Assembly (NCBI GenBank): GCA_023383015.1
Contig: JAHDXW010000001.1
Span: 372,001-436,000, forward strand
Reading direction: 5' to 3'
Length of the DNA stretch: 64,000 bases
From: Paracoccaceae bacterium
Lineage (GTDB): Bacteria > Pseudomonadota > Alphaproteobacteria > Rhodobacterales > Rhodobacteraceae
Part shown: one piece after another, positions 57,093 to 64,000 of the stretch
Numbering within the stretch: the first letter of the stretch is position 1
Layout: the number at the start of each line of letters is the position of its first letter
Notes under the pieces: generated by a model
The model's database searches: none
What the model saw: only the letters and a program-made list of their open reading frames with translations
What the model was told of the DNA's origin: nothing
Made by a program: the position numbers and the translations under genes

Positions 57093-57224
57093 AGCGTTGC
57101 CCGAACGACCGGGGACAACCTCCGCCCGTGCGCCGCGCGGGCCGCACCCGCCCGCACCCGGAACGGGTGGCGCGCCTTGCCCGGGGCGTCCGGGCGGGAC
57201 GAGGGGCAGGGAACGGGACGCGGG

Positions 57225-58964
57225 GTGGCAAGGCTGCTGGACGGCTGGACGGTGCGGCGTGCCCGGCTGATGGACCGGCTGGCCGCGTGGCGGGCCGGGC
57301 TGGTCGCCGCCGACGCGCGCTTTGCCGCGCCGCCCGAGCCATGGCTGATCGGCGATGCCGCGCGCGGGCGCGACCTTCTGGCCGGGCACCTGGTGTTCGG
57401 CGGTGCCCGGGCCGAGGCGCGCGGCCGCGCCCCCTGGGCGGTGGAGCCGCCGGGCCCCGCCTTCACCGACGGGCTGCAGGGCTTTGCCTGGCTGGACGAC
57501 CTTGCCGCGCTCGGCACCCCTGCGGCCGCAAGCCTGGCGCGGTCGTGGGTGGGTGACTGGGCGCGCCGCTACGGCCGCGGCCGCGGGCCGGGCTGGACGC
57601 CTGCGCTGGCTGGCCGGCGGCTTCTGCGGCTGGTGGCCCACGGGCTGCTGCTGACCAGCGGCGAGGCGCAGGTGGCGGCCGCGGTGCATCGCCAGATCGC
57701 CCGGCACATGGGCTTTCTGTCCGAGCGCGGGCCGGAGGCGCCCGCCGGCCTGCCGCGGATCGAGGCTCTGGCGGGGCTGCTTCTGGCCGCGCTGGCGGTG
57801 GAGGGCGGCGAGGCGCGGGCCGGGGCTGCCGAGGCGGAACTGGGTCGCGCCGCGGCCGAGGCTGTCGGCGGCGACGGCGCGGTTGCGTCGCGCAACCCCG
57901 AGGATCTCCTGGCGCTGTTCGACCTGCTGGCGGCCACGGCCGGGCAGGTGGCGGCGACAGGCCGGGCCCCGGACGCGGCGCATCTGGCGGCCCTCGAGCG
58001 CGCGGCGCCGGTGCTCCGGGCGCTGCGCCACGCCGACGGCGGGCTGGCGCGTTTCCATGGCGGGGGCCGCGGCGCGGAGGGCAAGCTGGAGCGCGCGCTG
58101 GCGGCGGCCGGGCTGCGGCCGGCGCTGCCGCCGCTGCGCGCCATGGGTTACATCCGCCTTGCGGCCGGGCGGACGACGGTGATCGTGGATGCCGCAGCGC
58201 CTCCGACCGATCCCTCGGCACCCGGCGGGCATGCCTCGACGCTGGCGTTCGAACTGACCTCGGCCCGCCGGCCGGTGATCGTGAACTGCGGCGCCGGGGC
58301 GAGCTTCGGCGCCGAGTGGCATCGCGCGGGGCGGGCCACCGCCTCGCACTCGACGCTGGCGATCGAGGGCTATTCCTCGTCGCGGCTGGGGCCCGACGGG
58401 CGGATCGCGGCGGCGGCGCGCGCGCGGCTGATCGAGGTTCCGGGCGAGGGGCGGGCGGGGCGGTTGCGGCTGCTGGCCGCGCATGAGGGCTATGTGGCGA
58501 CCCACGGGCTGACCCACACGCGGCGGCTGGAACTGAGCGCCGACGGCCGCAGCCTGTCGGGCGAGGACGCGCTGGGCACGTCCAGCCGCGCCGACCAGCG
58601 CCGGCTGGCACGCATGGTGCAGAAGGGCGGCGGCGACGGGGTGCATTTCACGCTGCACTTCCACCTGCACCCCGATGCGGCGGCCGAGGTCGACCCCGGC
58701 GGGCAGATGGCCTGGATCGGGCTGAGGAGCGGCGAGGTCTGGGTGTTCCGGCAGGACGGGATGGCGCGGCTGTCGCTCGAGCCCTCGGCGTGGCTGGAGC
58801 GCGGGATGCCCGCGCCGGCTGCGACCAAACAGATCGTTCTCGCCGCGGTGCTGATCGACTATGCGGGCCGCGTCGGCTGGAGCCTGGCCAAGGCCCCCGA
58901 GACGCCGATCGCGCTGCGCGACGTGGCGACGGAGGAGGATGGCCCGGCGGAGGGTGAAGGATGA
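57225..58964 (+). CDS. Heparinase II/III-family protein
   Basis: A 579-residue protein with an N-terminal helical (alpha/alpha toroid) region ([20 protein letters not shown]) and a C-terminal beta-sandwich of the heparinase II/III type ([59 protein letters not shown]). Members cleave acidic polysaccharides by elimination. The His in ASHST is the usual conserved one. A GTG at 57225 is taken as start; no strong ribosome site is seen, so it is uncertain by several codons. It overlaps purH by 4 bp, a coupling typical of Rhodobacteraceae. The substrate is unknown. Confidence 0.8.
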   Translation: MARLLDGWTVRRARLMDRLAAWRAGLVAADARFAAPPEPWLIGDAARGRDLLAGHLVFGGARAEARGRAPWAVEPPGPAFTDGLQGFAWLDDLAALGTPAAASLARSWVGDWARRYGRGRGPGWTPALAGRRLLRLVAHGLLLTSGEAQVAAAVHRQIARHMGFLSERGPEAPAGLPRIEALAGLLLAALAVEGGEARAGAAEAELGRAAAEAVGGDGAVASRNPEDLLALFDLLAATAGQVAATGRAPDAAHLAALERAAPVLRALRHADGGLARFHGGGRGAEGKLERALAAAGLRPALPPLRAMGYIRLAAGRTTVIVDAAAPPTDPSAPGGHASTLAFELTSARRPVIVNCGAGASFGAEWHRAGRATASHSTLAIEGYSSSRLGPDGRIAAAARARLIEVPGEGRAGRLRLLAAHEGYVATHGLTHTRRLELSADGRSLSGEDALGTSSRADQRRLARMVQKGGGDGVHFTLHFHLHPDAAAEVDPGGQMAWIGLRSGEVWVFRQDGMARLSLEPSAWLERGMPAPAATKQIVLAAVLIDYAGRVGWSLAKAPETPIALRDVATEEDGPAEGEG

Positions 58965-60547
58965 CCGGTCTGGTGGCGGTGCGGCGAGCCCTGATCTCGG
59001 TGTCGGACAAGGCCGGGCTGGACGGGCTTGGCCGGATGCTGGCGGCGCGGGGGGTGGAGCTTGTCTCTACCGGCGGGACGGCGGCGGCGCTGCGCGCGGT
59101 CGGGCTGGTGGTGCGGGACGTCAGCGAATTGACCGGCCTTCCCGAGATGCTGGACGGTCGTGTCAAGACGCTGCATCCGGGCGTGCACGGCGGGCTTCTG
59201 GCGCGGCGCGACGACCCGTCGCATGTCGCCGCCCTGGCCGCGCACGGGCTGTTGGCGATCGACCTGCTGGTCGTCAACCTCTACCCCTTCGAGGCGACGG
59301 TGGCATCAGGGGCTGACGCCGCCGCCTGCATCGAGCAGATCGACATCGGCGGGCCGGCGATGCTGCGGGCGGCGGCCAAGAATCACGCCCATGTCGCGGT
59401 CGTCACCGACCCGGAGGACTATGCCGCGCTTGGCGAGGAACTGGAGCGCCATGGCGGCGCGACGTCGGGGGCGTTCCGCGCCCGGCTGGCGCTGACCGCC
59501 TTCGGCCGGACCGCGGCCTATGACGCGGCGGTGGCCGGGTGGCTGGCGGGCGTTGTGGCCGAACCGGCGCCGCGGCGGCAGGTGCTGGCCGGGCGACTGG
59601 CCCAGCCGCTGCGCTACGGCGAGAACCCCCACCAGCGCGCTGCGCTCTATCTTGGCGGGCCGCCGCGGGCGGGGGTGGCGACGGCGCGGCAGGTGCAGGG
59701 CAAGGAGCTGTCCTACAACAACATCGGCGACGCTGACGCGGCGTGGGAGCTGGTGGCGGAGTTCGCCCCGGCCGAGGGGGCCGCCTGCGTGATCGTCAAG
59801 CACGGCAACCCCTGCGGGGTGGCCCGCGGGGCGAGTGCGGCCGAGGCACATGCGCGCGCCTTCGACTGCGACCGCAGCTCGGCATTCGGCGGCATCGTGG
59901 CGCTGAACGTGGCCCTTGACGGGCCGACTGCCGAGGCGATCGCGGCGGTGTTCACCGAGGTGGTGATCGCGCCGGGCGCCGATGACGCGGCGCGGGCGGT
60001 GTTCGCGTCGCGGCCGAACCTGCGGCTGATCGTGGCGGCGCTGCCCGAGCCGGCAACGGCGGGGCCGGCCTGGCGGCAGGTGGCCGGCGGGTTCCTGCTG
60101 CAGGACCGCGACGCCGCGACGCTGGACCCCGGGGCGCTGCGCTGCGTGACCCGCCGGGCGCCGACCGCGGCGGAGGCGGCTGACCTGGACTTTGCCTGGA
60201 GGGTCGCCAAGCATGTCAAGTCGAATGCCATCGTATTTGCTCGCGGGGGGGCGACGGTGGGGATCGGGGCGGGGCAGATGAGCCGGGTCGATTCGACCCG
60301 GATCGCGGCTCGCAAGGCGGAGGACATGGCCGCCGCGCTCTGCCTGGCCGACAGCCCCGCGCGCGGCGCCTCGGTGGCCTCGGACGCCTTCTTTCCCTTT
60401 CCCGACGGGGTGGAGGCGCTGGCCGCGGCGGGGGCGACGGCGGTGATCCAGCCGGGCGGCGCGCTGCGCGACGCCGAGGTGGTCGCGGCGGCCGACGCGC
60501 TTGGTCTGGCGATGCTGTTCACCGGCATCCGCCACTTCCGTCACTGA
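58961..60547 (+). CDS. purH: Bifunctional AICAR formyltransferase/IMP cyclohydrolase
   Basis: A 528-residue PurH catalysing the last two steps of IMP synthesis. The N-terminal cyclohydrolase domain has [50 protein letters not shown] and [20 protein letters not shown]. The C-terminal transformylase has [39 protein letters not shown] (the KH pair) and [20 protein letters not shown]. It overlaps the heparinase-like gene by 4 bp and precedes lspA by 57 bp. Confidence 0.96.
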   Translation: MTGLVAVRRALISVSDKAGLDGLGRMLAARGVELVSTGGTAAALRAVGLVVRDVSELTGLPEMLDGRVKTLHPGVHGGLLARRDDPSHVAALAAHGLLAIDLLVVNLYPFEATVASGADAAACIEQIDIGGPAMLRAAAKNHAHVAVVTDPEDYAALGEELERHGGATSGAFRARLALTAFGRTAAYDAAVAGWLAGVVAEPAPRRQVLAGRLAQPLRYGENPHQRAALYLGGPPRAGVATARQVQGKELSYNNIGDADAAWELVAEFAPAEGAACVIVKHGNPCGVARGASAAEAHARAFDCDRSSAFGGIVALNVALDGPTAEAIAAVFTEVVIAPGADDAARAVFASRPNLRLIVAALPEPATAGPAWRQVAGGFLLQDRDAATLDPGALRCVTRRAPTAAEAADLDFAWRVAKHVKSNAIVFARGGATVGIGAGQMSRVDSTRIAARKAEDMAAALCLADSPARGASVASDAFFPFPDGVEALAAAGATAVIQPGGALRDAEVVAAADALGLAMLFTGIRHFRH

Positions 60548-60604
60548 GGACGCACCCGGGCGGCGGCGGGCACGGGCGAGGGGCAGCGGAGGCGGGAGGG
60601 CGCG

Positions 60605-61081
60605 ATGCGGCTGGCGGGATGGGTCGCGGGGGGGGTGTTCGCGCTCGACCAGGGGCTGAAGTTCGCGGTGGTCGAGTTGCTCGACCTCAGGACGCGGCTT
60701 GCGGTGGACGTGCTGCCGCCGTTCCTGAACCTGCGCATGGCCTGGAACGAGGGCATCAACTTCGGTCTCTTCGCCTCGGAGGCGGAGATCATGCGCTGGG
60801 TGCTGGTGGCGGTGGCGCTGGCGATCTCGGCCTGGGTGTGGCTGTGGGTGCGCGGCGCGGGCGAGGGGCCGGCCGTGCAGGCGGCCGCCGGGCTGCTGGT
60901 GGGCGGGGCGCTGGGCAACGTCGTCGACCGGCTGCGCTGGGGGGCGGTGGCGGACTTCCTGAACATGTCCTGCTGCGGCGTCGACAACCCCTTTGCCTTC
61001 AACGTCGCGGATGTGGCGATCTTCGCCGGGGCGCTGGGGCTAGTGCTGCTGGCGGGGCGCGGAGCCCGCCGGGGGGGTTGA
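60605..61081 (+). CDS. lspA: Lipoprotein signal peptidase
   Basis: A 158-residue inner-membrane aspartyl peptidase with four hydrophobic segments. NLRMAWNEGINFGLFASEAE, ALGNVVDRLRWGAVADFLNM and NPFAFNVADVAIFAGALGLV are family motifs; the catalytic Asp pair is in VVDRL and NVADV. It removes signal peptides from prolipoproteins. The next gene encodes a lipoprotein, so both may be expressed together. Confidence 0.93.
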   Translation: MRLAGWVAGGVFALDQGLKFAVVELLDLRTRLAVDVLPPFLNLRMAWNEGINFGLFASEAEIMRWVLVAVALAISAWVWLWVRGAGEGPAVQAAAGLLVGGALGNVVDRLRWGAVADFLNMSCCGVDNPFAFNVADVAIFAGALGLVLLAGRGARRGG

Positions 61082-61129
61082 CGTTGCCCCCGTGACGCGG
61101 TGGACTCGTTGGTCTATCAAGGGGCCGGC

Positions 61130-61696
61130 ATGGGCATGGGGCGGGGCATGGGAAGCGGTACGCGGGCGGTCGGCCCGGCGGGAATCGCGGCGGCGCTGGC
61201 GCTGGCTGCCGTTCTGTCGGCCTGTTCGCGGGGGGGCGAACCCCGGCTGATGAACATCCCCGCCAACACGAGCACGCCCGACGAGTTCTCGATCCTGCCG
61301 ACGCGGCCGCTGATGATGCCCGAGGACCTGTCGGCGCTGCCCGAGCCGACCCCGGGCGGGGCGAGCCGGACCGACCCCACCCCCGAGGCCGACGCCATCC
61401 GGACCCTGGGCGGCAACCCCGCGGTGCGGGCTGCCCCGGTGCCGGCGGGGGATTCGGCGGTCGTGGCGCATGCCCGTCGGTTCGGGGCCGAGGCCGGGAT
61501 CCGCGACACGCTGGCCGCCGAGGACCTGGAGTTCCGCCGCCGCAACGACGGGCGGCTGCTGGAGCGGTGGTTCAGCGTCAATGTCTACTATCGCGCCTAC
61601 CGGGAGATGGCGCTGGACCGCTATGCCGAGCTTGCGCGCTGGCGGCGGGCGGGCATCCGCACCCCGGCGGCCCCGCCGGACCCCACGACCGAGTGA
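61130..61696 (+). CDS. bamF: DUF3035 lipoprotein (BamF-like)
   Basis: A 188-residue lipoprotein with signal sequence ending in the lipobox LSAC near residue 33. RGGEPRLMNIPANTSTPDEF then SILPTRPLMMPEDLSALPEP is the DUF3035 signature. In alphaproteobacteria this family was described as BamF, an accessory component of the outer-membrane beta-barrel assembly complex. Several ATG codons occur at the start; 61130 is used. It lies 48 bp after lspA and precedes two M16 peptidase-family genes, a conserved neighbourhood in Rhodobacteraceae. Confidence 0.8.
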   Translation: MGMGRGMGSGTRAVGPAGIAAALALAAVLSACSRGGEPRLMNIPANTSTPDEFSILPTRPLMMPEDLSALPEPTPGGASRTDPTPEADAIRTLGGNPAVRAAPVPAGDSAVVAHARRFGAEAGIRDTLAAEDLEFRRRNDGRLLERWFSVNVYYRAYREMALDRYAELARWRRAGIRTPAAPPDPTTE

Positions 61697-61787
61697 CGTG
61701 CGAGCGATGACAAGCGCGTGGGCCGGCTTGCGGCGGCCGGGCCGCGGCCTAGCCTGCGGGGCAGCGGCAGGACGCAGGAGGACGGCG

Positions 61788-63128
61788 ATGGGGATGATCC
61801 GGGCGATCGCGCTGGTGGCGGCGGTCGGGCTGGCGGGAGGGGCGGCGGCGCAGCCAGTGACGACCTTCCGGATGGACAACGGCCTCGACGTCGTGGTGAT
61901 CGAGGATCACCGCGCCCCGGTGGTGGTGCACATGGTCTGGTACCGGGTCGGCGCGGCCGACGAGGCGCCGGGGAAGTCGGGCATTGCGCATTTCCTCGAG
62001 CATCTGATGTTCAAGGGCACCGAGACTCGGCCGCCGGGGGCGTTCTCGGCGATCGTCGAGGCCAACGGCGGCAACGACAATGCCTTCACCTCATGGGACT
62101 ACACGGGCTATTTCCAGCGCGTCGCGGCCGACCGGCTTGAGCTGATGATGGAGCTGGAGGCCGACCGCATGGCCAACCTGCGGCTGCCCGAGGCCGAGGT
62201 GCTGACCGAGCGCGACGTCGTGCTCGAGGAGCGCGGGCAGGTGGTGGAGAGCCGCCCCGGGTCGGTGCTGGGCGAGCAGCTGCGCGCGGCGCAGTTTCTC
62301 AACCATCCCTACGGCATCCCGATCATCGGCTGGCGCCACGAGATCGCCGCGCTGACGCGGGCCGACGCGCTGGCCTTCTACGAGGCGCATTACGCGCCCA
62401 ACAACGCCATCCTGGTGGTGGCGGGCGACGTGACGGCGGGGCAGGTGCGGGCGCTGGCCGAGCGGCACTACGGGCCGATCGGGGCGCGCGTGGTTCCCGC
62501 GCGGCTGCGCCCGCAGGAGCCGCCGCAGCCGGCAGAGCGGCGGGTCATCCTGCGCGACGCCCGGGTGGCGCAGCCCTACATCGCCCGCCAGTACCTTGTG
62601 CCGCCGCGCCGCCCTGGCGAGCAGGCCGAGGCGGCGGCGCTGACGGTGCTGGCCTCGCTTCTGGGGGGGACGGGGGCGACGTCGGTCCTCGGGCGGGCGC
62701 TGGAGTTCGATTCGCGCGTGGCGATCTACACCGACGCCTCCTACCGGGGCGTGGCCGTGGATTCGGCGGTGTTCACGATCGGCCTCGTGCCGGCCGAGGG
62801 CGTCGGCATGGCCGAGGCCGAGGCGGCGCTGGATGCCGCGCTGGCGCGCTTTCTGGCCGAGGGCGTGGACCCCGGGCAATTCGCCCGCGTCCAGGCCCGG
62901 GTGAGGGCGTCCGAGATCTATGCCCGCGACGACGTGCAGGCGACTGCGAGGGAATGGGGCGAGGCGCTGTCGGCAGGGCTAGGGGTGGAGGACGTGCAGG
63001 GCTGGCCGGCGACCCTGCAGGCGGTGACCCCCGAGGAGGTGATGGCCGCCGCCCGGCGGCTGGTCGACCCCGGGTCCAGAGTCACCGGCTGGCTGATGGC
63101 GCCCGAAGCGGCGGAGGCGGCGGAATGA
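61788..63128 (+). CDS. M16-family zinc peptidase (catalytic subunit)
   Basis: A 446-residue exported peptidase. After a signal peptide (IRAIALVAAVGLAGGAAAQP) the M16 zinc motif HFLEHLMFKGTETRPPGAFS near residue 70 has the HxxEH ligands, with the third ligand expected in the downstream Glu-rich helix (LTERDVVLEERGQVVESRPG). The C-terminal half (PYIARQYLVPPRRPGEQAEA) is the second M16 domain. It probably degrades peptides in the periplasm together with the next gene product. ATG at 61788 follows GCAGGAGGACGG. The stop overlaps the next start. Confidence 0.88.
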   Translation: MGMIRAIALVAAVGLAGGAAAQPVTTFRMDNGLDVVVIEDHRAPVVVHMVWYRVGAADEAPGKSGIAHFLEHLMFKGTETRPPGAFSAIVEANGGNDNAFTSWDYTGYFQRVAADRLELMMELEADRMANLRLPEAEVLTERDVVLEERGQVVESRPGSVLGEQLRAAQFLNHPYGIPIIGWRHEIAALTRADALAFYEAHYAPNNAILVVAGDVTAGQVRALAERHYGPIGARVVPARLRPQEPPQPAERRVILRDARVAQPYIARQYLVPPRRPGEQAEAAALTVLASLLGGTGATSVLGRALEFDSRVAIYTDASYRGVAVDSAVFTIGLVPAEGVGMAEAEAALDAALARFLAEGVDPGQFARVQARVRASEIYARDDVQATAREWGEALSAGLGVEDVQGWPATLQAVTPEEVMAAARRLVDPGSRVTGWLMAPEAAEAAE

Positions 63129-64000
63129 TGCGCATCCTTGCGGGTCTGGCGGCAACCCTGTTCCTGGCCCTGCCGCTGCGTGCCGAGATCGCAGTCGAGG
63201 AGGTCACCTCGCCCGGCGGAATCCGCGCATGGCTGGTGCCCGAGCCCTCGATTCCCTTCGTCGCGCTGGAACTGCGCTTCCGCGGCGGCACGACGCTGGA
63301 CCCGGCCGACCGGCGGGGCGCGGTGAACCTGATGGTGGGGCTGCTGGAGGAGGGCACGGGCGAGATGGACGCCCGCGGCTTCGCCGAGGCGCGCGAGGCC
63401 CTGGCGGCACAGTTCGGCTTTGACGCTGATGCCGATGCGGTGTCGGTCTCGGCCCGGTTCCTGACCGAGAACCGCGACGCGGCGGTGGCGCTGCTGCAGG
63501 GCGCGCTGGCCGCGCCGCGCTTCGATGCGGATGCCGTCGAGCGGGTGCGCGGACAGGTGCTGGCCAACACCCGCGCCGACAGCCAGAACCCGACGCGGCT
63601 GGGCACGCGGGCGCTGTTCGCGGCCGCCTTCGGCGATGATCCCTACGGCAGCTCCGGCGACGGCACCGCCGAGAGCGTGGCGGCGCTGACCCGCGACGAC
63701 CTCGTGGTGGCGCACCGCGCGGCGCTGGCGCGCGACCGGGTGCATGTGGCGGCGGTGGGCGACATCACCGGGCCGGAACTTGGGCTGCTGCTCGATTCGC
63801 TGCTGGGCGGGCTGCCGGCCACGGGCGCGCCGCAGCCGGGCGCGGCGCCGCTGGCGCTGGAGCCGGGGATCGCCGTCATTCCCTTCGCGGGGCCGCAGTC
63901 GGCGGTGATCGTCGGCCATGCCGGCATCGGCATCGGCGACCCCGACTTCCTGACCGCCTATGTCGTCAACGAGGTGCTGGGGGGTGGCAGGTTCGGCACG
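63125..64000 (+). CDS. M16-family peptidase, non-catalytic partner (3' end cut)
   Basis: The first 292 codons are visible; the gene runs off the right edge. A signal peptide (RILAGLAATLFLALPLRAEI) is followed by an M16 fold: WLVPEPSIPFVALELRFRGG, then AVNLMVGLLEEGTGEMDARG where the zinc motif HxxEH is replaced by NLMVGLLEE, so it cannot bind zinc in the usual way. It overlaps the catalytic M16 gene by 4 bp. Paired active and inactive M16 subunits usually form a heterodimer, which is the likely situation here. Confidence 0.85.
   Translation, partial: MMRILAGLAATLFLALPLRAEIAVEEVTSPGGIRAWLVPEPSIPFVALELRFRGGTTLDPADRRGAVNLMVGLLEEGTGEMDARGFAEAREALAAQFGFDADADAVSVSARFLTENRDAAVALLQGALAAPRFDADAVERVRGQVLANTRADSQNPTRLGTRALFAAAFGDDPYGSSGDGTAESVAALTRDDLVVAHRAALARDRVHVAAVGDITGPELGLLLDSLLGGLPATGAPQPGAAPLALEPGIAVIPFAGPQSAVIVGHAGIGIGDPDFLTAYVVNEVLGGGRFGT

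Noticed and set aside
54174-58670. Long minus-strand open frame opposite dapB, the methyltransferase and the heparinase-like gene
   Set aside because: It covers several genes with clear families on the plus strand and encodes only low-complexity His/Arg/Pro/Gly sequence.

Overview
The window is very G+C-rich DNA from an anoxygenic phototrophic alphaproteobacterium, most likely of the order Rhodobacterales. It carries about 22 kb of a photosynthesis gene cluster (idi to cycA) in a Rhodobacter/Roseobacter-type order, an oxygen-dependent cyclase (acsF), PpsR-type operators, and lineage-typical flanking genes (BamF-like lipoprotein, heparinase-purH-lspA, DUF1674). No tRNA, rRNA or CRISPR array was recognised.

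Layout. 0-4.7 kb: surface-carbohydrate and accessory genes (two family-25 glycosyltransferases, a sulfotransferase, a polysaccharide deacetylase, an allantoinase-like amidohydrolase). 4.8-7.3 kb: an ECF sigma factor overlapping a membrane-anchored VWA protein that is a plausible anti-sigma partner. 7.4-14.2 kb: six tandem genes for exported RCC1-repeat proteins on the minus strand. 14.4-19.1 kb: metabolic genes (aldehyde dehydrogenase, alpha/beta hydrolase, P1 peptidase, SDR). 19.3-21.3 kb: two more RCC1-repeat genes on the plus strand. 21.4-23.2 kb: a zinc-ribbon protein and a second aldehyde dehydrogenase.

23.4-46 kb is the photosynthesis cluster. On the minus strand: ppaA, ppsR, bchG, a BCH2/PucC-family transporter, bchP and idi. 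On the plus strand, in an almost gapless series with many start/stop overlaps: bchF, N, B, H, L, M, lhaA, puhA, puhB, puhC, a small unnamed gene, acsF, puhE, hemA, then cycA with its own likely promoter. Together they make 5-aminolevulinate, insert Mg, build and prenylate bacteriochlorophyll, assemble LH1/reaction centre and supply cytochrome c2. Four TGT-N12-ACA boxes mark PpsR control; three overlap a good -35 element.

46-64 kb is mostly housekeeping. The usual rbfA-truB-rpsO-pnp series is present on the minus strand but split by a phosphodiester glycosidase gene, an RTX calcium-binding gene, a DUF4405-like gene and a TauE-family transporter. Then come dapB, a DUF1674 gene, an RsmB-type methyltransferase, a heparinase-like gene, purH, lspA, a BamF-like lipoprotein and two M16 peptidase-family genes, the last cut by the window end.

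The most unusual content is the family of eight exported RCC1-repeat paralogues (about 44 blades, nearly all with a Cys pair). They show repeat-driven remodelling: blade counts from 1 to about 10, two out-of-frame deletions in the first blade, a recent 150-bp blade duplication, and a low-G+C cysteine-free module. They lie directly upstream of, and co-directional with, the ECF sigma/VWA pair.
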